Assembly: GCA_030620095.1 (NCBI GenBank)
Contig: JAUTXW010005178.1
Coordinates: 62,001-126,000 of the forward strand
DNA length: 64,000 bases
Source of the DNA: Kuschelorhynchus macadamiae
Lineage: Eukaryota; Arthropoda; Insecta; Coleoptera; Curculionidae
Direction of reading: 5' to 3'
Positions 23,251 through 34,460 of the stretch are shown here, in pieces. Each line of letters starts with the position of its first letter. Positions within the stretch are counted from its first letter, which is position 1. The translations under genes and the position numbers were made by a program. The notes under the pieces were generated by a model. It worked only from the letters and a program-made list of their open reading frames with translations, was not told the DNA's origin and searched no databases.

Positions 23251-23687
23251 ACAGACAATGACAAATCTGATGACATTTCAGATATTTTTATGCTAAACTA
23301 TGTCATTTCTATACTTGGAAAATCTAGGTAAAAGGCAATGAATCCGTTAGAAAGTGTGTAAAATATTCAATCAAGTAAACTGCTATAGGTTATTCTTTAA
23401 AACTAATATTTCTTAAACAAGATTGTGTCAGCCGATAGTCGGTAGAAATCCATTATCATAAGTAGAGTAATGTAAAATCCAAAAATAAAACACTCATAGA
23501 CTTAACTAGAGTTTGAAACCTGTGGGAGAGGGGGCAGGCAATATTTAACAATAACGAATTTTATTTTTTGTAATTTATATTAAAATAATTATTATAATTT
23601 ATAATGTATTGACAAGTTCGGTTTAAATTACTGGAACTATCAGTAAAAGTACTGTTACTTGACGTAGAAGCGGCTTCATGCTGTAAG

Positions 23688-25087
23688 TCAATATTTTCTC
23701 ATCTTATTGGCCGCGTTCATCCGCCTGATCGCTCATTGGCTATTGATCAACAAAGTAGCGCTCAAATAATAGCAATGGTTTGAACGGTTTTTAGAGATTT
23801 TGAACGCAGCAAATATTTCTTGTCCTTAACCTTGATGAGAATGAGAATATGAGACAACGGGAACAAGGAAGGGCTGAAATTAAAAGAAATATGATAACAA
23901 ATTTGTTTGTATAATACATTCTGTATTTTGTGTTAAAAAAAAGATTTAAAAAAATCTGTTATTGCTCTGGTGTATTATTATATTCTATAATTATTGCTCA
24001 TAATGTTTACATTACATGCCGCCATCTCGTTTGTTATGTCAGTTGATCGTTGCTCAGTTAAGTAGCGAAAATAAAATACGATACAAAACATGGCGTCCGC
24101 TCAACGACCCTCTATCAAAGTAGCAAGATTAAATAGCACGTTCATGGTACCGCTCTCAGAGCGATCACTGAGCGGCCAGGCGGGTGAACGTGGCCATTTT
24201 TAATTGTTTGATGATGTTCATGATCCATTTGAAGGTATATCACGATCGATTTGAAGTTGGCGTGTCCTGTAATTTTTATGAGTTCTTGCTTTGTGATCCA
24301 CCTTGACATTCTTGTTAATAGGGGTGTTCTTATACTATCGATTGCTACTTTTCGTTTTTCATATCTTCATGTTTTGCTTTAAACAAGGAAAATAACCTGA
24401 CTGGGTAGAGCTACGGATTGTTTCTGTTAATCATTAGCTAGGTACTTGGAAGAAACACATTGTTTAGATCCACCTTGAGTCGTTATCGTAAAACTTAAAT
24501 TGTATTAAATTCTTCCCGTTTTTTTGGCCGATACTATTGAGTTCTTGTTTAAAGAAACATTTTTCGCCGTTTTTCTTTCTCCACTTTGCCATGCCAACTC
24601 ATATGAAAGCACATAAAATAATTTCCTTTGCAAACATTCAGGGGTGTTCACATCACAGCTATCCACTAATAACTTTAGCATCTCGTACTTCAGAAAAGCA
24701 AAACCTACTTTTATTTTTGTGTTTCTGCAAAACACAACACTTATCGTCTCTTGCCAATTTAAATTTGTGTTGCACAAAAAGATTTATTTTAACTTTGTAC
24801 TCCTCGAAGTAGTGATCTATGATAATTTTTACTGTTAGGTTCCATGTGGTCTTTACAGTACTCTCTTTATAATCTTCTCCGTCTACTTTTCTCATATTAA
24901 AGCTCTAGTGCTTATGTATTTAGACAACCTGGGCATCTGGAATATCCTACTAAAAGCTGTAGCCTCTGGATGAACAAAACTCCATAAACTTTCCCACATA
25001 AATGAATTTTGTTTTGTGTTACTTGGGATAATGTTTTTCTATCTTTTCGTCAATGAGACTTTGTGTAAATGTGTCAAAGCGACTCAT
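23688..25087 (-). pseudogene. Crypton-type tyrosine recombinase relic B, split by a MITE
   Basis: A second recombinase family, distinct from the one at 1 kb. Minus-strand blocks: a start MSRFDTFTQSLIDEKIEKHY, STVKTTWNLTVKIIIDHYF, then EEYKVKINLF and FKLARDDK, VNTPECLQRKLFYVLSYELA, then WQSGE, TGRIEFN-like text, TTQGGSKQ, and near 24.25 kb QELIKITGHANFKS followed by IVIYLQMDHEHHQ. GH and the YLQ tyrosine region survive, but about 100 residues holding the HxxR box are deleted. The frame then runs QTIKN into the MITE at 23709-24195. Beyond it, KMRKY and TGA (23688-23690) follow in the same frame once one target copy is removed. Several stops and frameshifts. Confidence 0.75.
23709..24195. mobile_element. 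487-bp MITE with ~30-bp TIRs, target duplication ATT
   Basis: The left end GGCCGCGTTCATCCGCCTGA and the reverse-complemented right end GGCCACGTTCACCCGCCTGG continue with CGCTCA in both; about 25 of 30 bases match. ATT stands immediately outside each end (23706-23708 and 24196-24198), a 3-bp duplication as made by PIF/Harbinger-type elements. No coding capacity. It is inserted in the last codons of Crypton relic B. Confidence 0.85.
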
Positions 25088-25089
25088 TT

Positions 25090-25915
25090 TTTAAAGAAAA
25101 TAAGCGAGTTACTAATTGCAACGAAAATAACTATGTTAAATTGATTTGTTTGACGTAACGACAGCACAAAAAGAACGTATTTCTTAGCTGTTAACAGTTA
25201 ATATAGCAAGTTATTTAAGAAATGCACACAATAAAGCGTTCTCGGCAGCAACCACGGTGGCGATTCTATACTGTCATTTGGCCGCCACGGTGGCAGTGAT
25301 CGCGTCCAAGATCGTGCTGATGTGTAGCTGCCATTAAGAAGAATAAATGTTAATTTTAATAACATCACAGTTCACCAAGGTATGCAGACATTTAACAACA
25401 ACTATATATAATTATATAATTAACTAAAGAAAAGAAAAACAGTATGAAATGTAATTTATTCATTAAAAAACGTACAAAAATGTTTTTATTCTAAACTTTT
25501 ATATTAAGCTGTTTTATAATAACAAAGCCAAAACTTTTCTGGGCTAAAAAGTTGGTAAAAAATGCATTTTTAACAACATTTTAAATCGCAAAGAGCGTAC
25601 TTATTATTCTAAATATCCTTTCTTTTTAGCTCGAAAAACAACAAAAAGCTGCATGAATTCGAAAAAAGAGCTTTCCAACGAAAGTAAGTTCAAGATGGAT
25701 ATTTAATTTAAGTAAAAATTGACTGAAACCGAACAGGAAATTTAAAGAAGTATCTTTAACAAGAGCAAAAGGACATTCCAAAATATTTTAAATGCATTAT
25801 AAACTAATTTTAGAAAGAAATAGTGTAACAATAGATAACTTAATGTAGAGCAAAATTATTAAAACTAATAACTAAAAACTATAAAAATTTTTTAAATGAA
25901 ATATTAAAGGATATA
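25090..25915. other. Spacer, nothing coding
   Basis: The only unusual part is 25250-25320, a GC-richer patch with CCACGGTGGC twice in direct orientation. No coding region supported. Confidence 0.4.
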
Positions 25916-25924
25916 AATCAAAGA

Positions 25925-27391
25925 TTGTCAATGTCAGAAAACAGGTCGACGATCTCATCTTCGTCATCCGAATCGGTCACCATGATGGGGTTTATATCTG
26001 AAGTATCGCATACTCTGACTACTCCCAAGCTTCTGGAATCTCTTTTTCGGAGTGCCGAATGTAGTTCTGCCAATGAACAGCGCTTACTTGGGCCAAGATG
26101 CTTTTCCCACGTTGTCAAAACTTCAGTTTGATCAAACCATTTCGATGGGGTTATATTGACAATGGTATAGTGGGAGGCGGAGAACCATATGGCCAAAAGG
26201 TTTTACATATTCGTCAAGAAATTTATCTGTACTTCGATAGCTTCCGTTGATATTTAAGCCATTTTGTCCCGCTTTTAAAAACTAAACTTGCTCCCTTGAT
26301 AAACCCGCTCTCATTGCCGGTGTTGACGACGATGGATCTATAACCCAAAAAGATCATTTCACCACGTTTGATCAAAACTATAAAAAAACTAAGGTTAATA
26401 TTAATAATATCAACAATTTCTCAACAGTATTTCAAAGATAAATAATATAGGATTTTGACAAAGTAATTAGTTTTGTTAAATATCAAAAAATAAACATCTT
26501 TATTTTTTCGCGGCCAAAAACGGTTGGCTTTTAATTCAAATCCTGGTCATGTTTATCAATCAAATTACACTATGATTGAAGATTTATAATCCTGATTATT
26601 GCGGAGATGTAAACAAGTTATTTTAATCCCAAAAAAAAATAGAAATATTTTTTATGGTGCAAAATTTACTGATTTTTAGCCATTTATTTTTTTTCATATT
26701 TAATAAAAATAATAACTTTCCCACACTCTCATGTTTTGTATCTTTAGAATACCGTTAAAAAGTCGTCTATAATAAACTTAGTTTTGGTTATGATTTTGGT
26801 TAAAAGAACACCTTAAATTTTAAGCCGACCGATGCTCTTAATGTAAATGTACAAGAAAACTAAATTAAACAAGAAACAAATATAGTAAAAATGCTTCATA
26901 AACTTATCTTCACCGCTTTTTGAAGAGCTTGTAGTTTTCGTATCATCCTGCCAGGTATTTCTAAAAGATCCTTTACTGAACATCCATGTTTCATCAAGGA
27001 AGACTGGAGTATTTTTCGTGTACTCCCTCAAACATTTAATTGTTTTATCAAAAATATCTGGTAAATCCACGATATACTTGCGGTTGTTACTTCTCTTCCA
27101 TCGAAAGCGAATTTCTTTTACCTATTTTCGCAGAAAACTAATAGAATAGTGGATTGGACATATTATAATTTAGTTTCTGATGCAGCGGCTTTATAGTAAT
27201 ATGTTTTGGGCATACATGCGATAAATGGTATCCCGGATCTTACTTTTTAAGTAGTCGGTTATCTTGATATGCTCTTTATTTCCTGTTGTTGTTGTTGTAC
27301 AAGAGGAAAATTTTACCTTCCAAATTTTTTCTCGCGTGGTTTTCGACATGACTATTTCACGAGAACAATGTGTTACCATATGTAATATCAA
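25925..27391 (-). pseudogene. IS630/Tc1-like DDE transposase, relic C
   Basis: Minus-strand blocks in the correct order: IKITDYLKSKIRDTIYRMYA (27.2 kb), LREYTKNTPVFLDETWMF then KGSFRNTWQDDT (27.0-26.95 kb; first catalytic Asp in LDETW), VNTGNERGFIKGASLVFKSG (26.3 kb), GHMVLRLPLYHCQYNPIEMV (26.2-26.13 kb, third catalytic Glu in NPIE) followed by TGA in place of the Trp of IEMVW, and an acidic tail DSDDEDEIVDLFSDIDNL ending near 25.92 kb. The block with the second Asp (VVMDNASYH) is missing. Same family as the relic at 44.7-45.7 kb. Confidence 0.7.
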
Positions 27392-27848
27392 ATAATGAAA
27401 TCAAAAGAAGTAACTGTCAAAAGTTCGTCTTTTTATTTGTTTGTAATGTAATAAATAGGGCAATTAAATTGGCAACCAAGGATATTTGACTTAATTTAAC
27501 CCAACAAAATTTTGTCGCTGAAAAACCTTCTTGTTGATTTTGTCCAGGTATGAGTTTTGGCAGTAGAAATCAAGCCGTTGCTATGTCATTTTGCCATTGT
27601 AAAATGTTATGAAAGTTTGTTGCTTGGTAATTTAGCGAATGACATTTTTGCAATAAAACCATGAGTCGTGAGGCGAGTGGTTTTGAAAAATGTCATGCAC
27701 GAAATTACCAAAAAGCCACAAACTTGAATATACAAGAGGAAAATTTTACCTTCAAAATTTTTTCTCGAGTGATATTCAACATGACTATTTCACGAGAACA
27801 ATGTCTTACCATATATAATATCAAATAAAACATTGAAATCAAAAGAAA
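27298..27848. repeat. Two direct repeats of ~115 bp, 433 bp apart
   Basis: TACAAGAGGAAAATTTTACC opens copies at 27298-27410 and 27731-27848. Both continue with TTTTTTCTCG, ATGACTATTTCACGAGAACA, ATGT, TTACCATAT and AATATCAAATAA. The first copy overlaps the N-terminal coding part of the IS630-like relic, so the second is a segmental duplicate of it. Confidence 0.8.
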
Positions 27849-27902
27849 TGAAATATAACAACTTTATGTTTTAATATCCATGAAAATAATTGTATTTATT
27901 AA

Positions 27903-28235
27903 TTACAATATTGAAAGTGCAGTTCTTACAAAAGGCAGGTATTTGTTTGACCATCCTTTATTCCAGCCGATGTCAGATATTGCGGCAGATCGATGTGAAT
28001 GATTGGTTACCTTAAACTTCTTGGTTTCCAGACCAATTCTTTGTGCAGAGAGTTTTGTCCATTTTGCCAAGGTGTTTACGCCCAAAGGCATATTTTTGCA
28101 CCAATGGCCTTTTTGCCAATTCGGGTGTACCGTTAAAAATAGTCTGTCTGTGGTTATGGTATATCCTCTCTTATCCATTAGTTTAAGAAACAATTTTACA
28201 GGACATAAATTTTCATTGACGTTATTTTCAGACGC
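27903..28235 (-). pseudogene. Crypton-type recombinase fragment C
   Basis: One nearly open frame holds the middle of a Crypton/KIAA1958-like recombinase: ENLCPVKLFLKLMDKRG, TTDRLFLTVHPNWQKGHW, CKNMPLGVNTLAKWTK, SAQRIGLETKKFKVTNHSHR, SAAIS. The HSHR stretch is the HxxR active-site box. The reading then becomes unrelated (DIGWNKGWSNKYLP) and lacks the GH...YLQ end. The segment is exactly what is missing from relic B (24.2-25.1 kb), yet the two are not collinear. Confidence 0.75.
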
Positions 28236-28239
28236 AATG

Positions 28240-29635
28240 TACTAGTAGCACGAAACTACGCAAAACGCAAATGTACTAGTAGTACGAAATGCAGTCACAC
28301 CTAGTGCAAGAATAAAATAAGCGACAGTTAACAAAGTAAAACTTGTGTTTCCATTTATTTGTTAAAATATACTGTCACAAAGTAACGGACGACTTCATTA
28401 AATCTTTATAAATGCAGATTTTTGGATAAAATTAAAATTTAAATATTTTCAGTAAGAATGTAAATATTGAGTTGCGGTATCCGGAATCTAATCTAGCACT
28501 AGGCATATAGTTTATGGCATAGATGTCGTAAATGTAGCGTTCTACAACAGATTAAACAGATTGTTTTGGAAGACTTTGTAATTTTTTCAAAAGTTTTTTA
28601 CGCGCTAACAGTTACAAAATAAAATAAATTTATCATTATTTTCTAGCCAAAATAGTTTTCGAGCAAATGGCAAAAAAAAAGTTTTCTGTCATTTAATAAA
28701 TTTCTTTCGGTTCGCGATATACAGAATATTACAAAATTTTAAAAATGATTAAAAGTTGAAAAACATACATGGCCTATATTTTTTAAAATGGGACACCCTA
28801 TTTATTGTTATTTCGTTAAATGGGTCACATCTTATGGAATATAAATATACTAGGTTTGATACCTCTACTGTTACAAATAACCGAGAAAATGGACAATGAC
28901 AAAGGTTATGTGGTGACATAAAAAATAAGTGATGACTAAAATAACAGAAAGGGTCATTTATAGTTTGGCCTAATTCCCTGATTGAACAACAGTACGAGAA
29001 AACAACTGATGATAAAAAAAGATCGTCTATAGTTTAGCAACCCCTCATTGTGGGGGCTAGCGGGAGTGTAGTTACGCCACTTGAACTCTAGCTGATCAAA
29101 AGTGACAATCCTTTATAAATTGTGAAAAAGGCTCTTTATCTAAATCAATAATTGCCAGCCCTTTCAAGACATGTGCTATTCTAACTGGCTATAAATTTAA
29201 CTATATCTAAGATTGTTGGTTGATCGTTCAAATACTGATTGGATTTTAAATGAGCAATTATTCCTGTACAACAATACCGCGTTTCAGACTCAAGAAATAC
29301 GAACCTTTAGTTATTTAAATACGGTATTAATAATGCGCTTTTTATAAAAAATAGTCACAAGCACGTGTAAGCAACTCTCGCTTTACACTATAATGCCCAA
29401 ACGGAAAAATGGAAGCGTGCTATCAAACAAAAGCCATTTTATTTGTTTTTAATGGCTTGCATGTATTGTATCTCGCACTGGAGCCTATTATTAGTGTTTC
29501 TCATTATAACAGTGAGGTGTAATAACATATGAGGTTAATAAACACGTAACTACATACTTATGCATATTTTTTATCTAGTAACAATGCTGTAAATAAGTAA
29601 TATTTATTTTAAAACTCGTCGTGGAATATTAAGTA
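28240..29635. other. Spacer with one element-end-like motif
   Basis: At 28780-28806 the text TTTTAAAATGGGACACCCTA resembles the right terminus of TA-flanked elements; no partner seen. 29030-29560 is less AT-rich but has no recognisable coding region. Confidence 0.4.
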
Positions 29636-29639
29636 AAAC

Positions 29640-29980
29640 AAAAATTAAATTGGCTTTTCGTCGCCTTCCTCTATAAAGTTGACCTCTTAGAATTCTATGA
29701 ATTATATTTGCATTTCTCCGACGTCTATTGCCCTCCCTTTGGAAAATTCTAATAATTGCTTTAGGATATCGAGGAATTTATATTGCTTTGTCTTTAGACT
29801 TACACCTATAATAATTACACACAATAATATTCCATTTGAAAGTGGTACTTAGTATTCCTAGTGGTAGATCGCTAGTTTATATCAGTTCTAAACGTCCTAT
29901 ACACGTTATGGTAACACGTAATACAATTTACACTCCAGTCTTATACGATATCGTTTACGGTATCGCTAAGCTCGGGTTGG
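29640..29980 (+). repeat. Dispersed repeat copy 1 (pair with 31.5 kb)
   Basis: Shares in the same order and orientation TCTATGAATTA, CGACGTCTATTG versus CAACGTCTATTG, ATAATTGCTTTAGGATATCG, AGGAATNTATATNGCTTTGT, CTATAATAA, ACACGTTATG, CACTCCAGTCTTATACGATA versus AACTCCAGTCTATACCATAT, and CGGTATCGC with the copy at 31.52-31.88 kb. The offset is about 1.9 kb. Confidence 0.75.
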
Positions 29981-30060
29981 TAAAGTTTCTTGCCCGACCC
30001 AAACGAATTTTAAAAATAAATATACTATTATTTTGTACATATGTTGCACAGTTTCGCACA

Positions 30061-30460
30061 CAATAAATCAAATTTTGCACGCCGACCAAAGACAAACTAA
30101 AGCAGTTTTTAAACGGGGGGCAAAACTTGACCTTTTCCCTCCCGTCCTTCAAAATATCTAATTGTTTTTATGTCTATTGTTTCGTCTAATTTTGCACAAT
30201 TTTGCAAATTTGTTTTTAAATTTTGCACACACTCCTAAAGAAGGTTATGGGGTATTGGAAAATTGCATTTTCCCCCCCTCTGTCATGGAATTGAAAAACT
30301 TCTATGCTACTTGAGTCACCTAATTTTGCACTTTTATTTAAATTTTGCACAGCTTTCTAGAAAAAGTTATGAGGCGTGGAAAATTCACATTTCCCCCTTC
30401 CCTCAGTCACGAAATTGAAAAACTTTAGTTCTACCTCGATTCATTCATTTTGCACACTCT
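30061..30460 (+). repeat. Diverged tandem repeat with TTTTGCAC boundary motif
   Basis: About three units separated by TTTTGCAC. Two well-matched units start at 30221 and 30343 (122 bp apart). They share AAGTTATG or AGGTTATG, TGGAAAATT, CATTTCCCCC-like runs, ATTGAAAAACTT and a closing ATTTTGCAC. The first unit, from 30073, is more diverged. Confidence 0.6.
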
Positions 30461-31345
30461 CTGGTGCCGTTATTAAGTGCATCCTTAGCCAACGCGTCCG
30501 CCAGTTCGTTGCCTTTAATTCCAATTGGCTTTAAATCCAAAGGAAAGACAATGCAATCTCCTTACGGTCAACCAGTAAGTCATGAATATCTTGACATATA
30601 GGGTGTGAGGAAAAAGGGTTTTGGATGCTCTGTAGAGCGCTCATCGAGTCGGATGCAATTATCCAGTTCCTATGGAGTGATTTCTTTATGAAAATCAGTG
30701 CCTGCAATGGCAAAAAGTTCAGCCGTGAATATGCTACAATGTTTATTAAGAAAAAAGCTACTTGAGCCTTTGGTGCAATAGAAAGCAGACCCAGAGTGCA
30801 AAGGCGTTTTGGAGCCATTAGTATATATGAGGTTTGAGCTAATCAATTTTGTGTTTTGAAGCTCCTGGAACTGGTTGATAATGAGTCTGTGGTTGTAGTT
30901 TTTATCAAAACGTGAAAGTTGATGGAAGGGTCTAGGGAAAGAATTTGTTAGGATGGGGGGGAGGAGAATTGAAGGAAGGGAGAAGTTGTATTCAGATGGG
31001 AATTAAGTACTTCATCCGGACCAGGAGCACTGTTTCTGCTGGAAGAAATGGCTTGAGAAAGTTCTTTAGAGTTAAACGGAAAATTGTATGAGAATTCCTT
31101 ATTGCATGCAAAGTTAATGGTATTCGATTCCCCTACTAATTTCCGATTCAAAAAGGAGTTGCTGTAATTCTCATTAATGGATTGATCACTGAAGTATTGG
31201 GCAAAACAATTACCAGTGTCAACTGTGCGAGAGATCCACTGGTTGTTATGTACAAGCCCGTGGATGACCCTTGTTGGCTTACCCTTTAATCTGACCTTAT
31301 TGCAGATTTCCTGGCTGGATGCCTTAGAGTTTAGGCTGTGTGTTT
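30460..31345 (-). pseudogene. Non-LTR retrotransposon fragment with RNase H domain
   Basis: Minus-strand order: QEICNKVRLKGKPTRVIHG, NNQWISRTVDTGNCFAQYF, FNSKELSQAISSSRNSAPGP then DEV, which is the start of the reverse transcriptase (the SSRNSAPGPD motif of R1/Jockey/I-type LINEs). After that the polymerase core is absent and the text goes to LIYTNGSKT, IIASDSMSALQSIQNPFSSH and IGIKGNELADALAKDAL, an RNase H domain. The first catalytic Asp of YTDGSK is Asn (codon at 30817-30819). RNase H places it with I-group or related LINEs. Internal deletion plus frameshifts; dead. Confidence 0.8.
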
Positions 31346-31519
31346 AGGCTGTGTGTTTAGACTAAACTGAATCGATTCATATAATTGCATTTTGCATTTT
31401 ATTTATAAATAAGATTAGAGGAATACAAACATACATACACTTTTTGGTTGGTGAACTAATGAGTATTGCCTCTTCCGTCGAACTATATCCAGGACTATCA
31501 AGAGGCGTCTATCTGGTTT

Positions 31520-31882
31520 AGTTTTCTTAAAATTTTAAATTAGAATATTTAATGTCGTTTTTGTTCTACTGACATCTTCAGCACTCTATGAATTAAAATT
31601 GCAATTGTCCAACGTCTATTGTCCTACTTTTGACATCGAGTAACTTAATAAGTAAAAGACATTTTCTTATAATAATTGCTTTAGGATATCGAGGAATGTA
31701 TATGGCTTTGTATTTAAACTTCCATCTATAATAAAATTTCTTTTATACACGTGGCGTTTAGTACTCGAAGCTGTAGCTTCCTAGTTTCAATAATTTCTAA
31801 ACCCCCTACACACGTTATGATATGATGTAATATGGTTAAACTCCAGTCTATACCATATCGCTTTCGGTATCGCGAAGCACGC
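31520..31882 (+). repeat. Dispersed repeat copy 2
   Basis: Second copy of the 29.64-29.98 kb repeat, same orientation. The two copies bracket the tandem TTTTGCAC repeat and the LINE fragment. This copy carries an extra block around ACTTTTGACATCGAGTAAC. Confidence 0.75.
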
Positions 31883-32644
31883 AGTATGTGTTGCAGTACG
31901 ACCACGAATTATGCCTACCAGATCGAAATCTTTTCGACACGTGCGGTGTAGTTTTTTCCTTTTTTTTCAGTTGGCGAGCGCCAATTGGCTTAGTATTCCG
32001 GCAAATGTAGCGCGCATTGATAGAGCACGTCTCGGAAATCAGCTTAGCAAGAACTTTAAGTTAGTATAGTTTAAATCAAAAGTCTAATAAGGGATAGAAA
32101 ACTTAAAGGGCTGTGTACACGTGTAAAAGTAATGAAACAAAAAGGTCTGTATAACGTGGATAATATCCAAACTCCAAAATCATAGCAGAGCGCTTTCGAC
32201 TAACTAGTCACCATCAATGCTACACGTCAGTGAACAGGTAGAAAGATATATGGTATCAAATCAATGTAGAGCTTTTCCAAAAGGATATTACATCTGGCCT
32301 TTGAAAAAAAAACTCTCGTAACCTTTCAAATAGTATCAATGATGTTTCGGGTATGACAATTAAGAATTAGAAGGTATTTTAGTTTTTATTTTTTAACCGT
32401 TACTAGTAGTCATATACATTGTAACATAGGTCTTTAGGATGGTATTTTTTCATCCTCTACTTTTGTTTTTTTATTTTCTTGTTATCGTTGTTTTATTTAT
32501 ACTAATGTTGTGTTTCGTAAAATTAATCTTTAGATATAATTTTTAGGTTAACATTTATTTTCAAGTTTAAATGTTTGCAATAAAAAGTTATTTATTATAT
32601 TATCTGAGTTCAATCTCAATATTCCAATGATAGCTTTCTTAGTC

Positions 32645-33375
32645 ATGTTCCAAATAAGTTTTAATAAAATTGAATAAAAATTAGCGGTGACAGCATATTT
32701 TTCCCTTAAATCTACAAGAGTTAAGAGTATCCTAAGGACCTCACAGAGGAAATTCGTTCACGATAGCATAAAGTAATCCTAAAACCAGTTGAAATTTAAA
32801 AAAAAAATTTAATAAAATTTAGCGGTGGCCTCATGTTTTTCCTTTAAACGTACAAGAGTAAAGTGTATCCTAGGGGCTTTACAAAGGAAATTCGTTTATG
32901 GAAGCATAAAGTAATATTAAAAACAGTTCCACATAAGAAGTTTTAATATATTTGAAATTACAAATTAGCGGTAGAAGCATGTTTTTCCCTAGAGGGTAAA
33001 GGGTATCTTAGAGGCCTCAGAATAAATCTCGTGTATGTAATAAATTTGAATAAAAATTAGCGGTGGCAGCATGTTTGTCCCTTAAACATACAAAAGTAGA
33101 AGTGTTCTAGGGGCCTCGCAGATGGAATTCTTTTATGACAGCATAAAGTAAACTTAGAAACCAGCTCTCAATATGAAGTTTTAATACACTTGAATAAATA
33201 TTAGCGGTGAAAGCATGATTCGTCTTTAAAGTGGAAGTGTCCTATTAGGGGCCTCACAGAAGAAATTCGTGTGTGACAGTATAAACTAATCTTAAAACCA
33301 GCTCCAAGTATGAAATTTTAATAAAACTGAATCCAAATTAGCGGTGCAAGCAAGTTTTTTTTAAACGTACAATGC
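32645..33375 (+). repeat. Satellite array, ~138-146 bp monomers, about 5-6 copies
   Basis: The marker TTAGCGGTG (or TTAGCGGTA) occurs at 32681, 32819, 32965, 33057, 33201 and 33338, giving spacings of 138, 146, 92, 144 and 137. Each monomer carries GCATGTTTTTCCCT-type text, ACAAGAGT, GGGGCCTCACAGA, AAATTCGT, GACAGCATAAAGTAA, AAACCAGCTC and AGTTTTAATAAAATTGAATA. The 92-bp unit has an internal deletion. The array is diverged and non-coding. Confidence 0.9.
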
Positions 33376-33379
33376 CTGG

Positions 33380-34455
33380 TATAAATATGTTTAGAAGTGT
33401 GTCCTTCAAGAGCACACTTCAAGCAAAAATTTAAATATTGAGAATCGGATTTTATTTGTTTTCTTTTTTACTACTAGGACTGTGAATATTGTTGCGATGA
33501 GTTTCTTTATATTATTAATAAACGGCTTTTCTGTATATTCTGCAAGGTGTGGCTAAACTTATAAAAAAGTACTAGAGTAAAAGAAAACAATTGCACTAAT
33601 TATTTCATTAGTTTTACATCTAATTAACTTATATTTTTAAACTGTTAAAATACGTGCCGCATAAATTAATGTATTGTTAGTGTCACGCTCTAATGCATGT
33701 ACTAAGAGTATTATGTAATAAATGAGTAGTTCTCAGATATATTTTATAAAACCTCTAAAAAATGTTTTTAGGATAAAAAAAATGAAAGAATTAAATAGAA
33801 CAAGTTTTCATAAATTTCTTATCCAACATTAAAATAAAAAAAAGGTATTTTAAACTACGAAACTACGGTAGTTTTGGAGATGCTTTTCTCTTGCACCCGA
33901 AAGCATGCAAGATTCTAAACCAACAAACCTTTGGTAAATTTTTATTAAAACTTTTAAAAATATTAGGTCTTCTTATTCAATAATACTTTTTATACCAATA
34001 ATATTATAATAAAATATTGTTTTTGTTCTTTTACACTTATTTTTGTTAAGGAAGTCCCTACTAAAAACAAACAAAGCGAATATTTTACATATCTGAATGG
34101 TCGATAGCAGATCACTTAACTTAGATGTCTGTACCAATCAGACAATGCGGCAATTAATTGTGTGCAACAATTTAAATATTCACTAGTATCTATGTCTTAT
34201 TAAAAGGTATAAATTATTGTTATACCAGTTTTGTACTGAACTTTGCTATTTCTATAATTTTCCACATGAGGAGGTAGGGCATAAATTAGGTAATTGCCAT
34301 ATGTTTCAAACGAAATGAAATACACATCAAATCGTATGGATGAGTCCCCAGAAAAATATTATAATCTTAGAAAACCATATGACAGATCTAGTACCAAATT
34401 TTCAAGTAAAATTTAAAGGAATTGCGAAACGACTGCTCATTGGTGGTGACGTTAG
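33380..34455. other. AT-rich spacer, nothing recognised
   Basis: No coding region, repeat or RNA gene that I can support. Confidence 0.5.
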
Positions 34456-34460
34456 TCCGC

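Noticed and set aside
24505..24895. Overlapping plus-strand frames over the Crypton relic
   Set aside because: Shadows of the minus-strand recombinase; no motifs on the plus strand.
25245..25320. CCACGGTGGC repeated twice as a terminal repeat pair
   Set aside because: Each copy is its own palindrome and the pair is only about 40 bases apart; too short to define an element.
31960..32080. Exon-like LASANWLSIPANVARIDRAR after a TTTTTTTTCAG acceptor
   Set aside because: About 33 residues ending in a stop, no donor site or recognisable domain.
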